A stretch of 64,000 nucleotides of DNA from Selaginella moellendorffii (GCF_000143415.4 NW_003314319.1:29555-93554); one strand, 5' to 3'. Counted from the stretch's first letter, positions 43,928-56,061 are shown. Notes: generated from the sequence alone by a model not told the origin. Program-made: numbers and translations.

Positions 43928-46900
43928 CTGTTCAGAAATGCACAACAATTAGAGCTGACAAATGAAAAGCTAGCAGCTGGAAATAACGTGAGGCCACACG
44001 CCATTCACCACTGCATCAGATGTCTTGAGGCTGCATCCTAAGATGGCGTGAGGCTACACGCCATCTGTAACCGGACTGCACTCGAGAGCCCAATCGGTGC
44101 ATGCCAATGTTGCTACTGAATGGCATGTGGCCTCATGCCATTTTCTACTTGGCCTAAAAGACTTACCATTTGAAGCCGAATGGAGGCGTGACAACCGGAC
44201 TCGCTGGCGAATGTGCATTGTGTGTGCAGCAGATCGTAGCAGCAAGGCTACTCTGCCACTTACAGTTGGAGAGTGGCGCTGAAATCTCCTAGGACACCAA
44301 GTGGGCTGCGTGTGGGTGGCGGAGTGGGCGGCAGGGTTGGCGGCGAAGTTACAAACTGGGTGTGTCTTGAAGTGGACGCCGATGCACACGAGCGCAATGC
44401 GAGCGCGAGTGTGATGCAAGCGCGAGTGGACGCCGATGCACATGAGAAACCTGTAGAGAAGGTAGATGAGCGCGAATGTGAGCGTGATCGCGAGTGGGAG
44501 CGCGATGCGAGCGCGAGTGTGCGAGCGCGAGTACGAAGCAAAATGCAAAACCTAACCTCACACGCGCGAAATGTCACGACGGTTGGTAATCCCGCAACGT
44601 CATCATTCATCGGACTTGGGCGCCACCATTAATTTCTGGATCGCCGCACGCACGCATGCATGTGAAATCCAAAAGAAATCCGCAACGTCATCATTCCTCG
44701 GACTGCATGCACGCGAAATCCAAAAGAAAGATCATGATTGGGATATCATTTAATACCCTCGCTATATTTATACCATGCATGATTGGATATTCTAAAGCAT
44801 CTTGTATTTCTAAAAATGCTAGATGTTCAGCTAAATAAAGAATGGTATACAATGTCCTTCTTGATGACCCTGCAAAGAAGCATCTCGATCGGACACCACA
44901 TGAGACCACACGAGCCTTACAATGTTTCAGGGGCATTTGCCATAGATCCGACTGTTATTTTGCTCCAAGATTCTACAGTTTGGTGTGCATTGACCTTTCC
45001 ATCGACACTGCAAAGGGACATCACAATCAGATGCGGGATCACAAGAAACTAACTTCACTAACTCTGGTTTCACCAAGATCTACGTAAGGAGTTATAAAAT
45101 GAAAGGACCCTCTCTATTGAAATATGTTTATGGTCCTAGGGGCATTGTGACATATCAAAGGATTTTGCATCAAGTTCTGTATTTGCATGTTTATCAAGCT
45201 ACTGAATTGCTAAACCCTAAACCCTCCCTAAATATGTGGCAAATGCTGCGTGAAGAAAGATGCCCTTTCTGGGCAAATGTTGTAAGAGGCAGATGCCGAG
45301 CAGTTACACGGCGAATAATCTTGGCGCGGATCGCTGACATGGCATGGCAAAGTTCGAATCACTGACATGGCACAGCTGGATCGAGGCAAGGACATGATGT
45401 GACAAAGTTCAACGTTCGACAGCAAAGTCTAGAAGCTACTCAATTTGAAATTTGTCAGAGGAATTATAAGATCTCGTTTGTCAAAGGATTTGATGTGACG
45501 TTCAAGCGTGTGGGCTCATGCAATTTTGATCCCAAAAAATGCACCAAAAAATGGTCGGCGTCATCTGGCATTATTTCTTGAATGGCATGGGGCCACATGC
45601 CATTTTAAGGGGCACATAGGAGTATATTCCTAGAATATTCTGAGATTTTTTTGAGTTTTCTGGATATCCAACCGTTAGATCGCAACTAGATTTTACAGAA
45701 TGGTATATAATGTCTTTTTTGGTGACCCTGCAAAGAAGCATCTCGATCGGAGACCACATGAGACCACACGAGCCTTACAATGTTTCAGGGGCATTTGCCA
45801 TAGATCCGACCGTTATTTTGCTCCAAGATTTTACAGTTTGGTGTGCATTGACCTTTCCATCGACACTGCAAAGGGACATCACAATCAGATGCGGGATCAC
45901 AAGAAACCAACTTCACTAACTCTGGTTTCACCAAGATCTACGTAAGGAGTTATGAAATGAAAGGACCCTCTCTATTGAAATGTGTTTATGGTCCTAAGGG
46001 CATTGTGACATATCAAATGATTTTGCATCAAGTTCTGTATTTGCATGTTTATCAAGCTATTGAATTGCTAAACCCTAAACCCTAAACCCTAAACCCTAAA
46101 CATGTGGCAAATGCTGCGTGAAGAAAGATGCCCTTTCTGGGCAAATGCTGTAAGAGGCAGATTCCGAGCAGATGTATCTCAGGCTAGCGAAGGGGACAAA
46201 CGAAAGCTAGCTATAAACATGACGGGATGCAAATAGATTACTAGGTTGGTCCTGCGAAAATCAAAAACCATAATTGAAAACATTGAAAATGCAAAAAGAA
46301 AGGTTTATAATATTTTTTAATTTTAAGCAACCAAAGGAATGTAAGTAGGGCATGTGTTTGTAAGTTTAAAAATGCCTCAACCACTTAAATTCCCAAGTAA
46401 ATAAAGCTGTTTCTATTTTTGGTACATTATAGCGTGTGGGCTCATGCAATTTTGAACCCAAAAATGCACCAAAAAATGCTCGACTAGCATTATTCTTTGA
46501 ATGGCGTGTGGCCTTATATTGCCATAAATGGACGTACATACACAGCATAATTATTCCTTTACACAGCGAATAATCTTGGTGCGGATCGCTGACATGGCAT
46601 GGCAAAGTTCGAATCACTGATATGGCACAGCTGGATCGAGGCAAGGACATGATGTGACAAAGTTCAACGTCCGACAGCAAAGTCTAGAAGCTACTCAGTT
46701 TGAAATTTGTCAGAAGAATCATAAGATCTGGTTTGTCAGAGGATTTGATGTGACGTTCAAGCGTGTGTTATTTTTGAATTCTCGAACTCATTCCTAGGTC
46801 TATCATTTTTGTGCGCCGTGTTCTTGGTTCCGCTGAGCGCAATGAGCGCTGCTTGTGTAAGCGACGTTGTGAGCTGTGGTTTATGTGTCTACGAGCGGTT

Positions 46901-47453
46901 GCGGCATTGGGAGCGCCATTGCGAGCGGCAGTTTATGCGAGTGGCAGTTTGTGCGAGCGGCGCTACGGTACCACTAATGGTATGAGGGCTCATGCCATCT
47001 TGGGGCTTGCAAGTTCATCACTAGCATATTGCCAATAGTTTCTTTACCTGCCTGTAGCTGTGTGTTTATCAAGATGGCATGAGGCCTCATGCCATCTTTG
47101 GCCCCTACTAGCCTATTGCCATATTCCTTTTGCCTTGCTGCAATTGTATATATTTTTGTATGGGTGACTAGTCACGAACACAAAAATATATACAGTTGCA
47201 GCAAGGTAAAAGGAATATAGCAACAGGCTAGCAAGGGCCAAAGATAGCGTGAGGTCTCATGCCATTAGTGGTACTACTAATGGCATAAGGGCTCATGCCA
47301 ATTTTGTGAATGCGAAATTTCACGTGGGTGTCAATAGCATGTTTGAATAATGGCATGTGGCCTCATGCTATTGAGGTTGTTTGGTATGTTATGATTTAGG
47401 CCATTCTCCAATCATTTTTTGTATGGTCTTAACTTCTTTTCTGCACTTTCAGA
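43928..47453. other. Leader region of the second element copy, with internal duplication
   Basis: Matches 34805-37606 but carries a further duplication: the segment starting 'atggtatacaatgt' occurs at 44842 and 45700, against one copy at 35921. It contains palindromes at 43983, 44043, 44120, 45582, 46501, 46977, 47073, 47244, 47280 and 47350, two telomere-like stretches, and the 193-bp hairpin at 47073-47265. Confidence 0.7.
47073..47265. repeat. 193-bp inverted repeat (hairpin) with palindromes at its base
   Basis: Arms 47073-47168 and 47170-47265 align at roughly 90% by eye around the centre GTGACTAGTCAC (47164-47175). The outer ends of both arms are copies of the 22-bp palindrome. The equivalent site in the first copy (about 37442-37463) has one palindrome and no hairpin. 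Confidence 0.85.
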
Positions 47454-48533
47454 ATGGCCTTCGCAAGTGCGACACATGTTCCCTCCGTGGATCTTAAGAA
47501 CCGTGCTACATGGATTCAGGCAAAGGTGTTTCTAAACAACACCAAGGGGGAGGTGGTAGCTGAGGGCTTAGCCACAGTTGTCAATCCAAGAGATGCGGTT
47601 GCTAATCAAGAATTGAGCTGGGATGATATTGGAGTTGCGATTTTAGAGGTTGTTGACACAGAAGAAAACAGTCTGACTATTGGAAGCATTGTGCGGTGGA
47701 AATTGAGGCACTTAGTGTTTGAGAATGTGAAGGATTCACAATCAAACACCACTACAACTGATGATAGAACATCTCTTCATGGGAAAAGAAAGTACACCTT
47801 CCTAAAGCGCAGCCAAAGGGATCTGAGCAACAAACCGAAAAGGCAGAAAATGGTGATGGAGGTTCGAATGGTCTCGACAGTTACTTGTTGCAAGAGGAGG
47901 TGCTGTCAACATGCTGATTGGGATGCTATTGAAGAGGAGAGAGCAAGATACAAGACATTGTCCTGGAAGGCAGCTCGCAATTTTGTGTATGAGGCATTAC
48001 GGTCATCTGTTAATGCTTCAGAACATCAGGTGGGGGGCATGGTCTTCCAGAGGGGTTTGGTCTGCATGAAGGCATGGAGAATCATTTATGGAGTCCCTCG
48101 AAGCACATTCTACAGAATCAAAACTGAGTTCGAGGAACAAAGGGTTCAACAGGCAGTCCATGGGAACGACGGTACTCACAAAACCAGGGGTCATGTTGTA
48201 TATGGAGAGGCAATCTTCAAGAGGTTTGTCGAGACATGTAGCGAGCAGCAACCACATAAAACCCGCCTCTTGGAAGATGGAACTCGAGACACCCAACGAG
48301 TTCTCCCTTCCATGTATACCAAGGGGGCCATATTGGAAGATGTGAATCGGGAACTCCAGAGTAATGGCTATAGGAAGCTGAGCCAATCTAGATTTAGTAG
48401 ATTGTGGAGCAACAGGTTCAGGGATTTGAGAATAGGAAAGTACTCCAGCTTCAGATTCGGCTTGTTCACCTTGACAATGAGATTTATTATACAACCAGAT
48501 GGACTCAGTCTGGACACAAAGTCACCGCGCTAG
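47454..48533 (+). pseudogene. Transposase-like gene, second copy, N-domain deleted and truncated
   Basis: The same start context, but 243 bp are missing in frame (37616-37858 of copy one), removing the first DUF8039-like module. The frame is open past the place where copy one is frameshifted. It matches copy one to about 48449 and then joins right-end sequence at a shared AGCTT, losing the knuckle and the whole catalytic core. The last ~28 codons are read-through of non-coding DNA. Confidence 0.85.
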
Positions 48534-48660
48534 TCACCATGCCCCAGATATGTCTAGCCCCTGGACAAAAAACATATAATTTCACATCATTTTCAAATAC
48601 TTGAAAATTTGTACCTAGTCCCATTTTACTGAATAAATCCCACTTTAACGAAATAGAGCT
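48450..48660 (+). other. Right-end stub with terminal inverted repeat
   Basis: Copy of 41155-41364, ending in the right TIR (48638-48660). It is followed by TCTAAG, the putative host target duplication. Confidence 0.85.
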
Positions 48661-48671
48661 TCTAAGGATAT

Positions 48672-49833
48672 TGTCACGAATGTGACTTCAGATATCGAAA
48701 GTTATCTGTCGGTTGTTTTTCAAATATTCTTTCCTTATCTTTCCTTACTGCCATAATAACAAAAGGTTAGTATTGCTGGACCCTTTATTAGTCCCTTTTG
48801 TGCTAGTGGAGTTAATTGGGCATTTCGAGTGTACTTAGACCGGATGAGCATAAGGATAGAATTCCTACATGTTATTAACTAAGTATACTTAGCTCGGTAA
48901 AGAGTTTCTGTCTTGTTGTGTCTTGCACTAGCTAGTGACAAAAACCCTCGTGTAATGAGATTAGTCCCTTAATATCATTGGATGATAGTTTACCGTGTTT
49001 GCCAAACACCCTCACCATCATGCCCTTTATGTTAGTCTCATTTTGGTCCTAAATGCTATTTATGGAAAGTGTCTAGATTTGCTCATTTAGTATATTTTTG
49101 GAATGTAGAGATTGTCCTAAACACAATAGTGTTCATCCCATGTCCAAATTCGCAATCTAGGGACATTCTATATTTAGTAAGTTTTAAGCTTATCCCAAAG
49201 ATTAACTCTTGATACTAAGGGAGGCTTGGGGTGAAAGCCCAAAGCATGTGTTCCTCAGGGTGGGGGGGGGGGGAGGGGGCGCTATGGGGGGTTCCAAATG
49301 TATAGTAAGGATAGTGGGTAGGTTAGGCATAGTTAATCAACTTAAAGTATAGTCTAGCTCTTGCTTGCGTGTTTGTTCTTGTTTAGTGTCTGGTTTGGGT
49401 CCAAACCCAAGTTCCATTCCATGCTAGCTGGTGGAGTACTTATATCCTCACGTTAGGCCACCAGTATGCCGAAATAACACCAGACTCCATTTAACTCTAT
49501 TTTGTATGCTTGGGATGTTGGTTGCTTTAGGATTGATCTAAGTTGCTCTGTGCTCCTATCCCTTCACTCCTTGGACTATATGCTTGGGAGTCGTTCCGTG
49601 CTTTAGTGCCATCACTCCTTGGTTCCATATTTGGGAGTTTGGCATTGTTCCTTCATTTAGTGGCCCAAGGCTCTAAATCTCGGGTTTCACACCATTGTCC
49701 TTTGGACACGTGGTATGTGGCACATAGCATATAGCATATGACACGTGGTATATGGAGGGTTTAGGTTCCACTTTGTGGTGTTATCCTATGTTAAATCACC
49801 ATAGGATAAAGAGTAAAAACCATATGCACTACA
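48672..49833 (+). repeat. 5' LTR of the LTR-2 element
   Basis: 1,162 bp. Contains GGGTGAAAGCCCAAAGC (about 49230) and a poly-G run (about 49261-49273); ends 'tgcactaca'. Confidence 0.9.
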
Positions 49834-52415
49834 TTTGGTATCAGAGAATGAGTCTCAGCGAGTACTATCCAATAAGATTAGGCAACTAGTCTCATTGCAT
49901 ACATAGAGATGAAAACAATTATCCGAGTGGTACATATTTAGGTGCAAAGGCTTCGCAATCATTCATTGGGTATGGGTTTAGTTACCTTTTTGTACCATAT
50001 TATATGAGTTTGCTCTTGGGCTCATAAGATGGATTGAAATATTCCATTTCGCATAAGTTTGTGCTTGGGCTCGTGAGTGAGGCACATTAGCAATTCAAAG
50101 TTACCCTTTGAGTTGGCAGGATTAATGATAGCCTATTGATGTTTTCATGAGTTGTTCCATGTACCATAAGTAAAAGTAAACCTCTTTGGGTTTGCTATGA
50201 GTGGCAAATAGGCTAGTCCGTAGTTGTTTAGCATGACACTAGTGGAACCTTCCTAGGCATGATTACAAAAGGATCAATCAAGACTGTAGGGAATAATCTA
50301 TTGGTTCAAGTAGTTATTGCCATATTCTTTCATAAACTTTTCTTGGATTGAACTGAAGGCAGTGCAGAAGCAAACTTGAGGTTTGGTCAAAAGATGAGAT
50401 CGAAAAGAGAGTCATCAGAGACAAAGGATCAAACATTTTCTCTTCTTGGAGAGATGATTTGCAATGAAGTGTTAAATCATTGCTTGTGTTCACATTATGC
50501 AATCAAAAGTCCCTACCTTAATGCATGTTGGTTATAGTGGTCTTACAAATGGTGAGTTGCAGGATGGATAACGGTGAAATGCTATGCCATTTTATCTAGG
50601 TTTATTATTGAAGACTTGGGTTGCAATGCTTAATTCTTTTCCGGGGAACCTTGCTATTGCTCATTGAATAGCTTGGTGTTGGATTAGTTTTGAGTTTGGT
50701 TAGATAAAGGGTGGCATGAGCTTGTTTGTGTTGTGAGCAAAAGTTAGTGGTGTTAAGTGTTGTAAATCTCTATTGGTGAAGTGTGGCATTTATGTTGCAT
50801 TTTGTCGAATCGAGTTGGCACTTGATGCTTATATAAACCTTTGAAGTAATGACATGCGTGTTGCTTGTGGTGTTGCTCAATTGATGACCAAGTCATTATG
50901 ATACTTATATCATATCCATGTGATAATGGGTAATGTATTTACGAAGTTGCTTGGTTGAACGATGATCAACCCTAAAGTGGTTGATAATGAAGCTAGTCTA
51001 CTTACATGTAGTAATATTTAAGTAACTTTGACTAAAGTTCTCAATAGTGATCCATTATGCAAAGCTTAAGTTGGTTCCTTATTCTTTAAGTTTGCCCATT
51101 GAAGTGTTGGAAAAAGGTTGTAGCATTTATTTGTTATAGCTCATCAATAATTCCATTGCACTTGGAGTAGACTTGGAGTAGATTATTGAATGAAAAAGAT
51201 GTGTAATTGAGGCATTAACATCACTAGCACTTGTGTCAGTAGAAGTGGCATTGTTATGTTGAGTGATGAGGAACTTTCTTTAGAACTTGATTTTCCATAT
51301 CATTTTTTTGTTAGTGTTTTGGCTTCACATTAAATCTTGAAGGTGGTTGAAAAAAAGCGTTATTGTAATATGGATATCCGAAGATGTGGTCTTCATGATC
51401 AAGCCTTGAATGTTCACTTTGCGTTTTGCGGATGTCGCTATTAGATGTCGGTTATATGCGCAAAAATGTTCAATGCTTAAGCATATTGATGGATCATAAG
51501 AATTTATGTTGAGATGAACCTATGTGTAGTAGTAGGTAGAAGGAAGTTGGTTGAGTTTTGAATGTTTGTATTCCTAGACTAAAAGTTATTCTTTCTTTAG
51601 GATGGAAATTTTTTTTATAAATTTTCTTAGACTTTTCCAATGGCTGATTTATTGATCACTTTACCCAAAAACCTTTCTGTTTTTATAAGCCAATACAAAT
51701 TAGTGAAAGGGTTAGAGGTGACTTCAGTTGGCTTAGATCTTAATAGGTAATTTGTATGATGCCGCCCGAAAGGGATGTTGACTTTTGGGGCTAAAGCAAT
51801 TGAGTTGGATAGAGTCTGGAGTTGGTGTAGAAAAATGATTGTTGTGCTTTTTTAGAAAAGTGACACCCTTGTGCCTTTCTTCTGTAACATTGTGCTTAAT
51901 GGTAAGTTACACCTTGCATTTTGTTAAACTCTATGAGAGTAGTGAGCTCTCATTGATCTTGACTTGGTCTTAGTGGCCTTACACTTTGGTTGAGGATAGT
52001 GATGTTCAACTTAGTTGTTTAAAGTTGAGATGTTAATACCCGTACTATAACTTTGTCTATGAAGAGGTTTTGTACCAATATGAGTTCATCTCATGATCTT
52101 CACTTTAGTTTTGATTAAGTGTTGATTATGCATAGCTAACCTCTTCAAAGCATGCTCAGAGCTATTAGCTAGACGAGTTGGTGAGCTTATTGCGGTTGAG
52201 TTAGATTGAATGGTCATTTAGTTTATGCTTATCCATGAATCTTTATCTCGTACCTAAGATATTACATTCATGTTGGATAAGTATGACTTGATGGCATGAG
52301 TTTAGTGTTGGGTTTTGTGAAGGCAAGTTGAAAGAGTGATTGTTAGTTGTTTTGCAATTAGTGATTGCTTGTATACTTTATTGAAGACTATTGACACTTG
52401 CTTTGCTTGTTAGGG
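49834..52415 (+). other. LTR-2 interior, left part, non-coding
   Basis: T/G-rich on the plus strand with no recognisable gag or pol. Only short random frames. Confidence 0.6.
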
Positions 52416-53869
52416 TGTGGCCACCAAGAGAGTGAGAGAGAGAGAGGGAATATTCTAGTCCTCAAAATATTCCCCATCTTCCTTGTATAAAACCCTTGCC
52501 CCACAAAGGCAAGAAGGGGCATTTGCAAAGAGCACTAAAGCATTTCTCGTGTTTGAGTGAGTGTTGGGGGAGGCGCCCCTCCTTCCCCCAACAAATGGTG
52601 AACTTGATGTGACGCGCAACACTTTTGGAGGCGTCATTTCTCTTTTTTGTTTTTTGGCCGCAGACTTTAGGAAGGAATTCTTTGTTCGTCTTGCAGTGGT
52701 TTTGTTTGATCTTGGGCGTGTTGGATAAGTTTAGAGCTCCTCTTTCTAGCAAGGTATAACGCTCATCAAGTCGTGTAGTATTTGAAGAGATACAATGTTT
52801 CTTGGCTGGGTTTGAGGAACAGTTTCACTTTTTTGCCTAGATCTTCAGTCCAATTTCTCAAAGTAGTGCATTTGGGCTTGTAGATCTGGCCTAGATCTAC
52901 GAGTAGTGGTGATTTTTAGCGCTAGATTTGGCCAAATTGGCAGCATGCAAAAAGATTTTCTTTTCCGACTAGATTGGGTCATCTTTGTAGCAGAAATTTG
53001 TGCTCCTCCGGGCTTTGTTTTGGATGCTGTTTGTTTCTAAAGGTGCTCCTAGTCGTAGGCTTTTCGAAAATACCAACGGCACTTTAGTATCCATCTACAT
53101 TAGTGACATGCACATGTTTTTCTACTTCTTCTTGGAATTTGGGGAGTATTGAGGCGGCTTTTTCCCAAATTCCTGCGATAGAGGGTAGATGGGGCTGAGC
53201 TCTTTCCAACGAGCCCACCAGCAGTCAAAATGGGGAAGCATTGAGACCAAAGGACTCATTTTTTCTCTTTTGGGCTAAACTTTGTTGGAGGTTCCTTGGG
53301 AACAAAGCAATCTTCAAGGAACAAGAGTTGGCATAGGAACAGGAATAGGAGGAACAAGAACAAGAGTTGGAGTAGGAGCAGGTGCAGGAGTAGAAGTGAG
53401 AGGGGGGGGGGGGGGGTTTACCGATTACAAGTTATAGGTCCCCAGTTACTAGTTACTAGTTACTGGTTCCCGGCCACTTTAGCAGCTACTCTAGCGGCTA
53501 CTTCAGCGGTTACCCTATAGGTTAATGGTTACGTGTGCTTGAGGCCTACATCTCCTTCCATTTCGACCCTTATTTCTCTTTGTCATTAGCATTTTGGGCA
53601 ACTTTGTGTAGCTTGAGCACAAATCTACAATCTTCATACTCCTATTTACCCAATTGCCTTGACTGGGCATTTGCAGTGTTTAGGGTATTTGATATTGGTA
53701 CAAACCAGACGTGCGACAAATTGGCACCCTTTTACCATACCTCAAGGCCCTAAGGTACAGAATAAACTTTCTAGCATCCAAAGGCAGCTTAGGTATGACA
53801 TTGCACCTTCTCAGGTCGAGTCCTCTTCATCCTCAGCAGATTCTAATGACTTAGATCTATGAGCTATGG

Positions 53870-54583
53870 CACAACCACCTTTAGCTTGACCTCAGCTCCA
53901 TGTTCTGCAAAAGGGGAGTGATCTGTCGACCTTCTCAGGTGTTGGAACAGTCTCTTCAACATTGCATATCAATCACTTTGATTACTATTATACCATAAAC
54001 ATGATTGTCAATGATAATCGTATGTGCCATAACTTCTTGCAGTCTCTCGAAGGCAAAGTAGCAATTTGGGCAGATTCTCTCCTCCCAGAGGACCGGACAA
54101 ACTTCTAGACATTACTTGCTTCTTTTAGGGAACGTTTCATTGAAGAAAAACCCACAAGTCGGCTACTTGTCGACTTCTTTTCATTTCGGCAAGGTGCTCA
54201 CGAGTCTGTTCCTGACTACATCACCCGGTTTTGAGCATACTGGAAGCAGTGTTAGGATCATAGAGTGGTCCAAGATGAGCAACAGGGGATCATGGCATTC
54301 ACAATGGGTTTGTGTGGGAACTTGCAGCGGAAACTTCTTAAGAAGACATTCAAGTCTTGCCGTGAGGCATTTTCATTTGCCACGAAGCTGGAAGGAGAGC
54401 TTCTTGTTGACATGGGGATTGCTAGAGTTGATTTCGACCAAGCCACCACCCCATCAGAGTCACCTTGTGCAACTATTCGCCCGTCCACAACAAAGCCCAT
54501 CGCTATTGAGCATACACCTCCAGCTATTGAGAACTTTGCTAACAAGATGCAGCAAATGAAGGAGATCATTCTTCAGCAGTAAT
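53870..54583 (+). pseudogene. Ty3/gypsy gag remnant
   Basis: Retrotransposon-gag pattern: a Trp-containing segment (VAIWADSLLPEDR), a Phe/Arg-rich part ending FFSFRQGAHESVPDYITRF, and FTMGLCGNLQRKL. Interrupted by in-frame stops near 54107, 54233 and 54252, mostly explained by C-to-T change. Confidence 0.75.
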
Positions 54584-55170
54584 CACACCATAATAAACTG
54601 CTCCATGAGCTGGTGAAGTCCAAGAAAGAGGCCACTACAACTCAGGAACACAGATTTAAATCCCGTTGGTGCCACTGCGAGATGAACACACACAACACAT
54701 AGCGCTGTTTCAAGCTTCACCTAGAGCTTCAGCCTCCATCTTCTCAACGTGTCTAACAACATCCCTTCGCTGATAATTCCACATTGTCTCAGGGTTCAGA
54801 GACCTATCAGGAGCAGTTGGAGCGACAAGCAATTGAGGCAGCCCCTTCGTCAAGCAAAGGCAAGGCACCAGCCTCATTGGTCAACACGATTTTGGTAGCT
54901 GAGGAACTCTATAGACAACAGTAGCAAACCGTAACCACTCGTGCCCAAGTGAAGAAGAAGGCAGCCGCTTAGCCTCCCATAGATCCCCCGGCGTCAGTTG
55001 AGAGTGAATCTTTATTGGCACCAGATCCAGTGACACAGAGGGTGGCTTGTAAGCTCCCCTTCAAGTCACTACTCTCTTCTCCTCCTAAGATCTCACCAAC
55101 AACTATTCCTGTTCTGGAGCTGATTCTTCAACAGCTGGTTGACACTCCCATCACCTTTTCTCTCTGAGCC

Positions 55171-56061
55171 ATGTTGTGCCTTGTCCCAGGATTCGGCCAG
55201 CGTTTGGAGGAGTTTGCACGGTCAAGAACACTAGAGCACACTCTCAAGGGGACTCCTCAAGAGGTGCACATTGTCAACATGACAAGATATAGTGAAGATC
55301 CAGGTCCATTCTTCGTCCCGGTGCAGATTGGTACTTCCTCTTGTAGGATGGATGGTTTGGTTGACTCCGGTTCAGGAAGCAACATTATCTCTCTTGAAGC
55401 TGCCCTTTTAGCACAATTATATATCATTGAGACCTCCTCCATCGTGCTCAAGACCTTCGCCAATCACATTGTTCCTCTAGCGGGCATTTGCTGTGGTGTC
55501 AAGGTCTTTGTGTAGAGTGTTACTTTTGAGGTAGATTTCCTTGTGGTTGACTACTAACGTTTTGGAATATCCTCTTTGAAGGAATTTATCATCTTTGGCC
55601 ACTCATGGCAAGTCACAACCCATTGCACCATTGATAGTGTGCAAGGCAAGATGGAGATAAGCAATGGAACCCATAGTGCCACCTTTCTCAACAACCATGG
55701 TAGAGCTCTTTCTCAGCAAGCCCAGAAAGCTCAAATTAAAGTGGTCTCCACACCACACTTTCCTCCTAAGCTCATAGAGGCTTTTCCCGAGTTGGCAATG
55801 GAGTTGACTATCTATAAGATAGATGCTTTCTCATGCAATGCGATTGACATTGTTGGAGGTGAGCCAGATAGCTCAAGACATCTCTCAGCCTCACTCTCTT
55901 TATTTGAGAGTAAGGCTGAGCCTCTAGCCACGCCCTTTTTATTTGATGGCAGGGCTTATAGGGTACGGGCTCCTATATCCAACTTTTCGGTGTTTCTTGA
56001 TAAAGGAAGGGCTTCTCAATTCGTTTCTTGCATGGGACCAACTCTCTCTTATGGAGCTTGA
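55171..56061 (+). pseudogene. Ty3/gypsy protease region remnant
   Basis: The retropepsin-like box LVDSGSGSNIIS (about 55359-55394) follows VPVQIG. In-frame stops at about 55513-55515 and 55555-55557 split the frame. Confidence 0.7.

Larger units (their letters stand above)
22495..47371. repeat. Dispersed family of 22-bp palindromes (about 30 copies)
   Basis: Consensus is half-site ATGGCRTGWGG followed by its reverse complement CCWCAYGCCAT. Starts of copies: 22495, 23571, 23647, 24878, 25069, 25210, 33583, 34860, 34920, 34997, 35794, 36729, 37344, 37442, 37512, 39350, 39407, 40749, 40802, 41118, 42706, 43983, 44043, 44120, 45582, 46501, 46977, 47073, 47244, 47280, 47350. The copies at 23647 and 47073 are perfect palindromes; those at 25210, 40749, 40802 and 41118 are degenerate. 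I noticed none in the nested LTR elements or in the flanking genes. Copies occur in introns, exons, leaders and near the element ends, in spacings from 40 bp to several kb. Confidence 0.85.
22110..48660. mobile_element. Large TIR DNA transposon with two genes and ~30 palindromes, right part tandemly duplicated
   Basis: Left end 22110-22132 and right end 48638-48660 are inverted repeats, 21 of 23 bases identical. Flanks TCTAAA (22104-22109) and TCTAAG (48661-48666) look like a 6-bp target duplication with one mismatch. The interrupted gypsy frame resumes on the other side, which supports the boundaries. The order is: left end, minus-strand ParB/FCP1-like gene, a ~2.8-kb leader region between divergent 5' ends, plus-strand transposase-like gene, and a right TIR copy at 41342-41364. 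A second copy lacking the left third follows, then a stub of a third right end. Without the nested LTR element and the duplication, the ancestral unit would be about 12.4 kb. I know no named superfamily with this gene pair. Confidence 0.8.

Noticed and set aside
22495-47371. CRISPR-like array made of the repeated palindromes
   Set aside because: Spacing is irregular (40 bp to kilobases), copies lie in introns and exons, and the host is a plant. Not a CRISPR.
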